A stretch of DNA of 5,982 nucleotides from Parvularculaceae bacterium (lineage in GTDB: Bacteria > Pseudomonadota > Alphaproteobacteria > Caulobacterales > Parvularculaceae), in contig SHAI01000153.1 of NCBI GenBank assembly GCA_004213235.1, positions 1 through 5,982 on the forward strand, written 5' to 3'. Below are positions 1-5,855 of this stretch, one piece after another. Within the stretch, counting starts at the first letter, position 1. Each line of letters begins with the position of its first letter. The notes beneath the pieces are model-generated. The model did no database searches. It was not told where the DNA came from and saw only the letters and a list, made by a program, of their open reading frames with translations. The position numbers were made by a program, and so were the translations under genes.

Positions 1-291
1 GGCGGCGGCGGTGATGACGCGCACGGCCTGTTCGATTGAGCCGATTTTTCTTAACGCCGCAGAATAATTCACTGCAGCGTTCCAGTCTTTCGGGTTTTGA
101 TCGTATCTCGTGCCCCAATACGCAGCAGCCGCCACCGGATCGAGATCGGCGGCGTCGGGTGAAGGCTGCGAGTAAACTCCGATGTGCTCTTCGTAATCAA
201 TCGCTTGTCCGATCGCATCCAGGTTTTTACCCGATGACCCACAGCCAGTCGCAAGAGCGCCAAGGCCGAGCAGGCTGGCGGTTTTGAACAT
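1..291 (-). CDS. TadD-like TPR lipoprotein, 5' end only (partial)
   Basis: The first 97 codons are visible on the minus strand; the gene continues past the left edge. The protein starts MFKTASLLGLGALATGC: a lysine, a hydrophobic stretch and Cys17 in a slightly atypical lipobox (Ala-Thr-Gly-Cys), so it is probably exported and lipidated. A low-complexity linker follows. From about residue 52, 'AAYWGTRYDQNPKDWNAAVNYSAALRKIGSIEQAV' has the spacing of tetratricopeptide repeats and closely resembles TadD proteins, the pilotin-like lipoproteins of the Flp/Tad pilus assembly machinery. No other tad gene is in view, so the pilus link is inference; a general TPR lipoprotein is the alternative. An in-frame ATG 11 codons upstream (322-324) would add MYPLHLNLLQG. 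I prefer the inner start because it gives a normal signal peptide. Neither start has a clear ribosome-binding site at good spacing. It is divergent from the aminopeptidase gene. Confidence 0.75.
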   Translation of the reverse strand, partial: MFKTASLLGLGALATGCGSSGKNLDAIGQAIDYEEHIGVYSQPSPDAADLDPVAAAAYWGTRYDQNPKDWNAAVNYSAALRKIGSIEQAVRVITAAA

Positions 292-412
292 CCCTTGCAG
301 GAGATTTAAGTGTAATGGGTACATGAGCTAAGCCATTCGGGTTTTGAAATTCATTGGTTATGATTGCTTAATCTGCTCAACAAAGGCTTAACTGTGTTTC
401 TTCAAGTCATTT

Positions 413-444
413 TGGCGTGCCATTCTGGTATGCCATTGGCACGC
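413..444. promoter_or_regulatory. Candidate operator: tandem 13-bp direct repeat overlapping an 8-bp inverted repeat
   Basis: Two adjacent 13-base units, TGGCGTGCCATTC (413-425) and TGGTATGCCATTG (426-438), match at 10 of 13 positions. In addition GCGTGCCA (415-422) and TGGCACGC (437-444) are a perfect 8-bp inverted repeat around a 14-base spacer. The array ends 8 bases before the TATAAT box, where a -35 element or a regulator site would lie. What binds here is unknown; a regulator of the aminopeptidase gene is inferred from position only. Confidence 0.4.
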
Positions 445-452
445 TGATTATT

Positions 453-458
453 TATAAT
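453..458 (+). promoter_or_regulatory. Candidate -10 box for the aminopeptidase gene
   Basis: TATAAT matches the sigma-70 -10 consensus exactly and lies 20 bases before the GTG start, inside an AT-rich run. No good -35 hexamer lies 16-18 bases upstream; the repeat array occupies that position, which fits an activator-dependent or operator-controlled promoter. The short distance to the start codon would give a leader of only about a dozen bases. Confidence 0.4.
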
Positions 459-462
459 ATGT

Positions 463-468
463 AAAGGA
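463..468 (+). promoter_or_regulatory. Ribosome-binding site supporting the GTG start at 479
   Basis: AAAGGA lies 10 bases before the GTG at 479, and a second AAGG lies at 471-474. These purine runs support the GTG as the real start. The next in-frame ATG is codon 38, which would remove part of the N-terminal domain. Confidence 0.5.
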
Positions 469-478
469 ATAAGGCTCA

Positions 479-1891
479 GTGGCTCCCGCAATCCGACCTA
501 TCCCCACATTGATCACTCACGACCGCGCGCGCGCAGACGCTGCTACGCCTGTTTTTGCGGTCAAACGTCTGGAAAACAGCACTGATGGCATGCCGATGGC
601 GGATTGGGATGTGCCTGCATCGCTGAAGGATCTTGCTGCGCGAAACGGCTTCACCGGCGCGGCATATGAGATTTTGGCAAATGAGGACGGGGTTCTCGCT
701 GGCATGGGTGCCGGGGATGACCCTTTCTGGCTCGCCGCTGCTGCGGAGACATTACCGGAGGGGGATTATGTCCTGCCGGTACCTTCTGTTGTACCTTCTG
801 GCGGACAGGCGCAGACAGATGCGTTGGCCTGGGCTCTTGGCGGCTATGTTTTTGATAGCTATCGCGATAGCCCGGCCAAGACAGCGCGGCTGATCGTCGA
901 TGAAAAGATAGATGTTGATGCCGTCCGGCGCGAGGCGCAGGCAATTATGTTCGCGCGTGATCTCGTCAACACGCCCGCCGGGGATATGCTGCCCCACAAT
1001 CTGGAGGCAGTGGTACGTGATCTATTCGCGGGATCGGAAGCGGACGTGCGCGTTATTGAGGGCGAGGCGCTGCTCGACCAGAATTTCCCGATGATCCATG
1101 CCGTTGGACGCGCGTCTGCGTCTGCGCCGCGGCTGATTGATGTGCGCTGGGGGGATGATGCCCATCCGAAAGTTACCCTGATCGGGAAGGGGGTCTGTTT
1201 TGACTCCGGCGGGCTCAATCTGAAGCCAACTGCTGGCATGGCGTTGATGAAAAAGGACATGGGCGGCGCGGCCAATGCCCTGTCCCTGGCCCATTGGATC
1301 ATAGAGGCGAACCTGCCGGTGCGGCTGCGATTGCTGATACCGGCGGTTGAAAACGCTGTATCGGGCGCGGCTTTCCGGCCGGGCGATGTTCTTCAAAGTC
1401 GCAAGGGGCTTACGGTGGAAATCGGCAATACCGACGCTGAAGGGCGTCTGGTCCTTGCCGATGCGATGAGCCTTGCCGGTGAAGAAGCCCCCGACCTCAT
1501 GGTCACGCTGGCAACCCTCACCGGCGCGGCCAGAGTTGCCCTCGGCCCCGACTTGCCGCCGTTTTATTGTGACGATGAAGGTTTTTGCGCAGAGCTTGAA
1601 AGTGCCGCTGAGCGAATTTTTGATCCCGTCTGGCGCATGCCTTTGTGGCCAGCTTACGACAAGATGCTGTCATCACCGATTGCGGACATGAACAATGCCC
1701 CGTCCGGCGGGTTCGCAGGCTCAATCCTGGCGGCACTGTTTCTAAAACGTTTTGCGCCAGAGGCGGGGGTGTGGGGCCATTTTGATATCTATGCCTGGCG
1801 GCCAAAGGGTGCACCCGGTCGGCCACTTGGTGGCGAAGCGCAGGCGATTCGCGCATTATTCAATGCGATTAATGTTCGATATACGAAATAA
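479..1891 (+). CDS. Leucyl aminopeptidase family protein (peptidase family M17)
   Basis: This 470-residue cytosolic metallopeptidase removes N-terminal amino acids from peptides using two divalent metal ions. An N-terminal domain (about 1-130) precedes the catalytic domain (about 150-465). All key residues known from E. coli PepA are present at a constant offset: Lys237, Asp242, Lys249 and Asp260 in 'GKGVCFDSGGLNLKP...KKDMGG', then Asp319, Glu321 and Arg323 in the family signature NTDAEGRL. No signal peptide is visible. The protein is about 30 residues shorter than PepA, and its C-terminus 'HFDIYAWRPKGAPGRPLGGEAQAIRAL' is typical of the short alphaproteobacterial branch, so I do not assign the symbol pepA. 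Members usually work as hexamers in peptide turnover; the exact substrate cannot be read here. It starts with GTG. A MarR-type regulator gene follows after 102 bases. Confidence 0.93.
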   Translation: MAPAIRPIPTLITHDRARADAATPVFAVKRLENSTDGMPMADWDVPASLKDLAARNGFTGAAYEILANEDGVLAGMGAGDDPFWLAAAAETLPEGDYVLPVPSVVPSGGQAQTDALAWALGGYVFDSYRDSPAKTARLIVDEKIDVDAVRREAQAIMFARDLVNTPAGDMLPHNLEAVVRDLFAGSEADVRVIEGEALLDQNFPMIHAVGRASASAPRLIDVRWGDDAHPKVTLIGKGVCFDSGGLNLKPTAGMALMKKDMGGAANALSLAHWIIEANLPVRLRLLIPAVENAVSGAAFRPGDVLQSRKGLTVEIGNTDAEGRLVLADAMSLAGEEAPDLMVTLATLTGAARVALGPDLPPFYCDDEGFCAELESAAERIFDPVWRMPLWPAYDKMLSSPIADMNNAPSGGFAGSILAALFLKRFAPEAGVWGHFDIYAWRPKGAPGRPLGGEAQAIRALFNAINVRYTK

Positions 1892-1993
1892 AATTGCCGT
1901 CTTGCTGTCTTGCCGTGGCTTGCCGAACGGTTGCACGTTCCGGTCTGGTTGCAATCGTAAAGGTTGTACGGACTAGAGAAAGACAAGACGGCG
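1892..1993 (+). promoter_or_regulatory. Repeat-rich spacer before the MarR-type gene
   Basis: Directly after the aminopeptidase stop, the motif TTGCCGT recurs with small changes at 1894, 1902 (TTGCTGT), 1910 and 1920 (TTGCCGA), in steps of 8-10 bases. Three GGTTGYA copies follow at 1929-1935, 1947-1953 and 1962-1968. There is no strong hairpin with a T-run, so I see no terminator for the aminopeptidase gene and read-through into the regulator gene is plausible. Regulators of this type often bind near their own start, which makes this a possible autoregulation site, but that is inference. Confidence 0.3.
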
Positions 1994-2365
1994 ATGACAC
2001 AATCAGAGGTTCTGCTCAGCTGGCGCGATGTGATGGCGGATTCTGTCCGTACGGACGGCCCTGATTTATCCATGCGGCAGTGGGCAATTTTGCTTACGGT
2101 TTATCTGCTGCCCGGCCCGCATACCGTGCGTGCTCTTGCGCGGGAGTTGAACGTTCCCAAGCCGGCGGTGTCCCGCGCACTTGATGCGTTGTCGATCCTG
2201 GGGCTCGTTCGCCGGGTTCGCTCTGATCATGACCGCCGGATTGTGAACGTACAAAAGACGCCGGACGGCTCGCTTTTTATCGATGAGTTCGAGCGCATTG
2301 TGATGGCGCACGGCGAAGACCCCATCCGGGCGGAACTGGACGCGGCAGATCTGAAAATCGCCTAG
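1994..2365 (+). CDS. MarR-type winged helix-turn-helix transcriptional regulator
   Basis: The 123-residue protein is at the small end for MarR-type regulators (usually 135-160). Residues 25-40 form the helix leading into the HTH. Residues 44-72, 'TVRALARELNVPKPAVSRALDALSILGLV', are a clear helix-turn-helix, followed by the wing 'RRVRSDHDRRIVNVQKT' with the family's Asp-Arg-Arg pattern (80-82). The long flanking dimerisation helices of typical MarR are short or missing, and the tail from about residue 100 is weakly conserved-looking. I chose the ATG at 1994; a TTG at 1964 in the same frame would add ten residues (MYGLEKDKTA), but AAAGG directly abuts it and leaves no spacing. The ATG also has only a weak purine run upstream. 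Its targets are unknown. Position 102 bases after the aminopeptidase gene suggests that gene or itself. After the TAG stop the frame stays open for 36 more codons (see findings). Confidence 0.85.
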   Translation: MTQSEVLLSWRDVMADSVRTDGPDLSMRQWAILLTVYLLPGPHTVRALARELNVPKPAVSRALDALSILGLVRRVRSDHDRRIVNVQKTPDGSLFIDEFERIVMAHGEDPIRAELDAADLKIA

Positions 2366-2395
2366 CGATATTGGTGCTCGGCGTTTGTCTCTTTC

Positions 2396-2410
2396 GCGAT
2401 AGTCGCTTTT
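2396..2410 (+). terminator. Weak candidate terminator after the MarR-type gene
   Basis: GCGA (2396-2399) and TCGC (2403-2406) can pair across a three-base loop, and TTTT follows directly. A four-pair stem is short for an intrinsic terminator, so this is only a possibility. It lies 30 bases after the stop codon, the usual place for one. Confidence 0.2.
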
Positions 2411-2620
2411 GGGGGCCTGTCGTTGATGGGCATGTTGTCGATGTTGAGGCCCTTGAAATACAAGAAATTCAGCTGACGGCAGTGGGCGCGTTGGCTCGCC
2501 GGTGTGGGGCTTGGATCTGTCGTTAATGTCGCAAGCCCGTAGTGTCGCCATGTTCTTCCCGTCGCGATAACATTACGCTTATTGCTGGTCTGGTTTAATT
2601 TGCGAACTGGCTCATGAGGA

Positions 2621-2643
2621 GGTCCAGAGCGCCGATCTGGATT
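2621..2643 (+). other. Hairpin next to an isolated Shine-Dalgarno-like motif
   Basis: TCCAGA (2623-2628) and TCTGGA (2636-2641) pair perfectly around a seven-base loop; two G-U pairs extend the stem to eight. The 5' side overlaps GAGGAGG (2616-2622). No usable ATG or GTG start follows at translation distance, so the motif has no gene to serve. Its role is unknown; an RNA structure is possible. Confidence 0.3.
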
Positions 2644-2661
2644 GGCCGTTGGGTATTTGGC

Positions 2662-2691
2662 TTGACTTAGATGACGGTGAGTGCCCTTAAA
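2662..2691 (+). promoter_or_regulatory. Candidate promoter for the lepA operon
   Basis: TTGACT (2662-2667) is a good -35 match and CTTAAA (2686-2691) a mediocre -10 match, 18 bases apart. Transcription from here would give a lepA leader of roughly 115 bases. A second AT-rich box, TATATA at 2719-2724, could be a -10 element, but has a poor -35 partner. TTGACA at 2759-2764 is a perfect -35 hexamer without any -10 at the right distance. Confidence 0.3.
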
Positions 2692-2814
2692 ACGGGTTCT
2701 CTTTGTGCTGTCGCCTTCTATATACACCAAGGTTCAACGGCGCAGCCGGCAAGAAGAATTGACACCGTGCGCACCCCCGATTGGCGATGGGCGCGCCTGA
2801 CTGAATGAGTAAAC

Positions 2815-4614
2815 ATGACTTCCCTAGAGCACATTCGTAATTTTTCCATCGTTGCGCATATTGACCACGGCAAGTCGACTCTCGCTGACCGGTTGATCCA
2901 GGTGACCGGGGGGTTGAGCGATCGCGAGATGAAAGAGCAGGTGCTCGATTCCATGGAGCTTGAGCGCGAGCGCGGTATCACGATCAAGGCCAACACTGTG
3001 CGTCTGGAATATGCCGCGCAAGACGGTGAAACATATATCCTCAACCTCATCGATACGCCCGGACACGTTGATTTCTCTTACGAAGTATCAAGGTCCCTGT
3101 CGGCGTGCGAGGGGGCATTGCTTGTTGTTGACGCAAGCCAGGGGGTCGAGGCGCAAACCCTTGCCAATGTCTATCAGGCGATTGATGTCGATCTTGAGCT
3201 TGTACCTGTGCTGAATAAAATTGACCTGCCGGCAGCAGAGCCGGACCGGGTCCGCGCACAGATTGAAGATGTTATCGGCATTGACGCGTCTGATGCGGTA
3301 GAAATTTCCGCCAAGACCGGTCTTGGCGTGCCGGAGGTGTTAGAGGCGATCGTCAAGCGCCTTCCCGCACCAGGGGGAAACCGGGATGCACCATTAAAGG
3401 CACTTCTCGTCGATAGTTGGTATGATGCCTATCTGGGTGTTGTGGTGCTTGTGCGGGTGATTGATGGGGAGCTTAGAAAGGGCCAGAAAATACGGATGAT
3501 GGGCACGGCGGCGAGCTACACCATTGATCAGGTTGGTGTGTCAACGCCCAAGAAAACGCCCGTTGCGTCCCTCGGTCCGGGCGAGATCGGATATATCACC
3601 GCGTCGATCAAACAGGTAGCGGACACAAAGGTTGGCGACACGATCACCGAAGAGCGTCGGCCGGCCGCCGAAGCACTGTCCGGGTTCAAGCCATCGGTGC
3701 CAGTTGTCTTTTGTGGCATCTTCCCGGTCGACGCTGCTGATTTTGAAGATCTGCGCGAGGCCATGGGCCGGTTACGCCTGAATGATGCAAGTTTTGAATT
3801 CGAAATGGAAACATCTGCCGCGCTCGGCTTTGGTTTCCGGTGTGGTTTTCTGGGGCTTTTGCATCTGGAGATCATCCGTGAGCGTCTGGAACGCGAATTT
3901 AACATCGACCTCATAACGACCGCGCCATCTGTGGTTTATCATATTCACTCTACGGATGGCGCGATGGTAGAACTCCATAATCCCGCCGATATGCCCGATC
4001 CGGTCAAGGTTAGCCATATTGATGAGCCTTGGATCAAAGCCACCATTATGACACCGGACGAACATCTGGGGTCTATATTGAAACTTTGCGAGGAACGTCG
4101 CGGCATCCAGGTTGAGCTGACCTATGCTGGCGCGCGGGCCATGCTTGTTTATGAATTACCGCTTAATGAGGTCGTGTTTGATTTTTACGATCGCTTGAAG
4201 TCAATTTCAAAGGGCTATGCCAGCTTTGATTATCAGATGCTTGATTACCGTACAGATAATCTTGTCAAAATGCAGATCCTCGTGAATGACGAGCCGGTGG
4301 ATGCCCTGTCGGTAATTGTTCATCGCGACAAGGCGGAGTATCGCGGCCGGGCCATGTGTGAGAAGTTGAAAGAACTTATCCCGCGCCATCTGTTCAAAAT
4401 CCCGGTTCAGGCAGCGCTCGGTGGACGAATTATCGCGCGCGAGACAATTGCCGCGCTGCGCAAGGACGTAACCGCGAAATGCTATGGCGGTGATGCGACG
4501 CGTAAGCGCAAGCTTCTTGAAAAACAAAAAGAGGGTAAAAAGAAGATGCGTCAGTTCGGGCGCGTTGAAATCCCGCAGGAAGCGTTCATTAATGCCCTGA
4601 AAATGGACGGATAG
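2815..4614 (+). CDS. lepA: Elongation factor 4 (LepA), ribosome-associated GTPase
   Basis: The 599-residue length equals that of E. coli LepA. It is a translational GTPase that binds the ribosome, proposed to back-translocate stalled ribosomes and to assist initiation or 30S assembly. The G domain shows every motif: AHIDHGKST (14-22), RGIT (53-56), DTPGH (80-84), NKID (134-137) and SAK (165-167). A beta-barrel domain II and EF-G-like domains III and V follow, including 'FRCGFLGLLHLEIIRERLEREF' (341-362). The LepA-specific C-terminal domain ends with the diagnostic 'YGGDATRKRKLLEKQKEGKKKM' (557-578). It lacks the EF-G domain IV, as expected. The ATG start is fixed by the typical N-terminus MTSLEHIRNFSIVAH, although no clear ribosome-binding site precedes it. 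It is the first of three tightly spaced genes with the MFS transporter and tlyA. Confidence 0.98.
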   Translation: MTSLEHIRNFSIVAHIDHGKSTLADRLIQVTGGLSDREMKEQVLDSMELERERGITIKANTVRLEYAAQDGETYILNLIDTPGHVDFSYEVSRSLSACEGALLVVDASQGVEAQTLANVYQAIDVDLELVPVLNKIDLPAAEPDRVRAQIEDVIGIDASDAVEISAKTGLGVPEVLEAIVKRLPAPGGNRDAPLKALLVDSWYDAYLGVVVLVRVIDGELRKGQKIRMMGTAASYTIDQVGVSTPKKTPVASLGPGEIGYITASIKQVADTKVGDTITEERRPAAEALSGFKPSVPVVFCGIFPVDAADFEDLREAMGRLRLNDASFEFEMETSAALGFGFRCGFLGLLHLEIIRERLEREFNIDLITTAPSVVYHIHSTDGAMVELHNPADMPDPVKVSHIDEPWIKATIMTPDEHLGSILKLCEERRGIQVELTYAGARAMLVYELPLNEVVFDFYDRLKSISKGYASFDYQMLDYRTDNLVKMQILVNDEPVDALSVIVHRDKAEYRGRAMCEKLKELIPRHLFKIPVQAALGGRIIARETIAALRKDVTAKCYGGDATRKRKLLEKQKEGKKKMRQFGRVEIPQEAFINALKMDG

Positions 4615-4621
4615 GGCGCCC
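4614..4621. promoter_or_regulatory. 8-bp palindrome filling the lepA-MFS junction
   Basis: GGGCGCCC is a perfect palindrome that begins with the last base of the lepA stop and ends just before the GTG start of the transporter gene. It includes most of the only Shine-Dalgarno-like run (AGGG, 4613-4616), so it could affect translation of the second gene. Chance is a fair alternative in this base composition. Confidence 0.25.
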
Positions 4622-5848
4622 GTGGCTGATGATGAAAACCGCGCCCGCGGTGCGAAAACATTACCATTTATCCTCCTGGTACTGTTCTTCGATGCCATGG
4701 GTGTGGGGCTCATTTTGCCGGTATTGCCGGATCTAATCAAAGGTTTTGGCGGGCTTGCAAATAGTGATGCGGCCTCTATTTCGGGCTATCTTCTCTTCAC
4801 CTTTGCGGCGATGCAGTTTGTCTGTGCGCCTATTTTGGGCGGGTTGTCCGATCGCTTTGGCCGCCGGCCAATCTTACTCCTGGCCCTTGCAGGGTATAGT
4901 GCGGATTATTTCCTGATGGCGTTTGCGCCGTCGATATTCTGGTTGTTCATTGCCCGCGCTGTTTCCGGGGTTTGCGGTGCCACTTTCGCGGCAGCCAATG
5001 CGGCTATTGTCGATATTTCCAGTGAGGGGGAACGCGCGCGCCACTTCGGTCTGACCGGCGCGGCGGTGGGTTTGGGCTTTGTTTTTGGGCCGGTAATTGG
5101 TGGCCTCATCGGGGAATATGCCGTACGCGCGCCTTTTATTGTCGCTGGCGTACTAACGCTGCTGACCACGATCTATGGTGCCATTGCCTTTAAGGAAACG
5201 CTGCCGCCGGAAAAGCGACGCAGGTTCACCCTTGCGCGCGCAAACCCCATTGGTGGACTTCTTGCCATGCGGCACTATCCCCTTGTGCCGTTGTTTTTGG
5301 CGGTGCTCTTTTGCGTCCAGCTAGCAAGTCAGTCGTACAACAGTATCTGGTCGTTTTACACCATTGCCGTTGCCGACTGGACGCCATTCTGGATCGGAAC
5401 TTCGGCAGGGCTATACGGATTACTTCTTGCCATTGTGCAAGGTGGGCTGACCGGTCCGTTCATTGCCCGGGTGGGTGAGCCCCGTGCGGCGATGTTCAGT
5501 TTCATCGTCGGGGTCGGCGTTTATCTCGGGCTCGGGTTTGCGTCGTCTGGCCCCATGATTTATGCCATGATCGTATTAGGTGCGTTTAGCGGTTTTGCCT
5601 TCCCCGCAATCCAGGCGATGATGACCGCGCGCACGCCGGCAGACGCCCAGGGCGAGCTCCAGGGGGCTGTGGCGAGTTTATTCAGTCTCTCCGCGATTGT
5701 TGGGCCGATCTTGATGACCCAATTATTTTCTGCGTATACCGATGAAGTTGGTATATATTTTCCGGGCGCAGGATTTATAGCATCAGCGATGATCATTGTC
5801 ATCGCGATTATCATTGCCGGCCCGGCGTGTCGGCGCGCGGCCACATGA
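4622..5848 (+). CDS. MFS transporter of the TetA-like (TCR/Tet) drug:H+ antiporter group
   Basis: The 408-residue inner-membrane protein has about twelve hydrophobic segments in two halves split by a basic loop (KRRRFTLARANP, 198-209). Resemblance to TetA is clear along its length: 'FDAMGVGLILPVLPDL' in TM1 with Asp24, MFS motif A GGLSDRFGRRP (73-83), 'GYSADY' in TM3 with Asp95, a motif-C-like GFVFGPVIGG (152-161), and 'GELQGAVASLFSLSAIVGP' in TM11. Asp24 and Asp95 match two of the three membrane aspartates essential in TetA. The third (Asp285 of class B, in TM9) is replaced: 'MFSFIVGVGVY' has Gly297 there, so tetracycline export is doubtful and the substrate is unknown. GTG is the start, 7 bases after the lepA stop, with AGGG 5 bases upstream; the next in-frame ATG (codon 26) would cut into TM1. 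It is probably co-transcribed with lepA and tlyA. Confidence 0.88.
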   Translation: MADDENRARGAKTLPFILLVLFFDAMGVGLILPVLPDLIKGFGGLANSDAASISGYLLFTFAAMQFVCAPILGGLSDRFGRRPILLLALAGYSADYFLMAFAPSIFWLFIARAVSGVCGATFAAANAAIVDISSEGERARHFGLTGAAVGLGFVFGPVIGGLIGEYAVRAPFIVAGVLTLLTTIYGAIAFKETLPPEKRRRFTLARANPIGGLLAMRHYPLVPLFLAVLFCVQLASQSYNSIWSFYTIAVADWTPFWIGTSAGLYGLLLAIVQGGLTGPFIARVGEPRAAMFSFIVGVGVYLGLGFASSGPMIYAMIVLGAFSGFAFPAIQAMMTARTPADAQGELQGAVASLFSLSAIVGPILMTQLFSAYTDEVGIYFPGAGFIASAMIIVIAIIIAGPACRRAAT

Positions 5849-5855
5849 GAGGGCG

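Larger units (their letters stand above)
292..478. other. Divergent intergenic region between TadD-like gene and aminopeptidase gene
   Basis: This 187-base stretch is visibly more AT-rich than the flanking genes and holds no credible open frame. It must carry the start signals for two divergent genes. The right-hand part contains a TATAAT box and repeat array, described separately. I see no convincing promoter for the leftward gene. Confidence 0.7.
2366..2814. other. Long gene-free stretch between the MarR-type gene and lepA
   Basis: These 449 bases carry no gene I can support on either strand. What is visible: a short hairpin followed by TTTT just after the MarR-type gene, a hairpin with an adjacent GAGGAGG motif near 2616-2643, and possible promoter elements for lepA at 2662-2691 and 2719-2724. 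I looked for tRNA, tmRNA, RNase P RNA and SRP RNA hallmarks and saw none. It may hold a long lepA leader, an unrecognised small RNA or the remains of a lost gene. Confidence 0.6.

Noticed and set aside
89..347. Exact 12-base repeat TTCGGGTTTTGA at 89-100 and 336-347
   Set aside because: A single short match, one copy inside coding sequence; no further copies or symmetry to suggest function.
859..1396. Several minus-strand open frames of 124-147 codons inside the aminopeptidase gene
   Set aside because: They lie opposite a complete M17 gene with intact catalytic residues; their Ser/Arg/Pro-rich translations are typical of antisense frames in moderately GC-rich DNA.
2066..2551. Minus-strand open frame of 161 codons opposite the MarR-type gene
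   Set aside because: It is antisense to a well-supported winged-helix gene and its translation shows no recognisable motif; an antisense shadow.
2362..2730. Minus-strand open frame of 122 codons covering most of the gap before lepA
   Set aside because: It starts with TTG without a ribosome-binding site and has an irregular, polar, His/Pro/Arg-rich composition with no domain-like pattern. It looks like an open frame by chance in a noncoding stretch.
2759..2764. Perfect TTGACA hexamer upstream of lepA as a promoter
   Set aside because: No -10-like hexamer occurs 16-18 bases downstream, so it was not called as a promoter.
4207..4740. Minus-strand open frame of 177 codons across the end of lepA and the start of the transporter gene
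   Set aside because: Both plus-strand genes are well supported and the antisense translation has no family pattern.
5789..5820. Repeated ATCATTG-type units near the end of the transporter gene
   Set aside because: Explained by coding for an Ile/Val/Ala-rich final membrane segment; low-complexity coding sequence.
4622..5848. Transporter as an acquired tetracycline resistance gene
   Set aside because: It sits inside a tight housekeeping gene group, shows no mobile element nearby, and lacks the TM9 aspartate needed in TetA.
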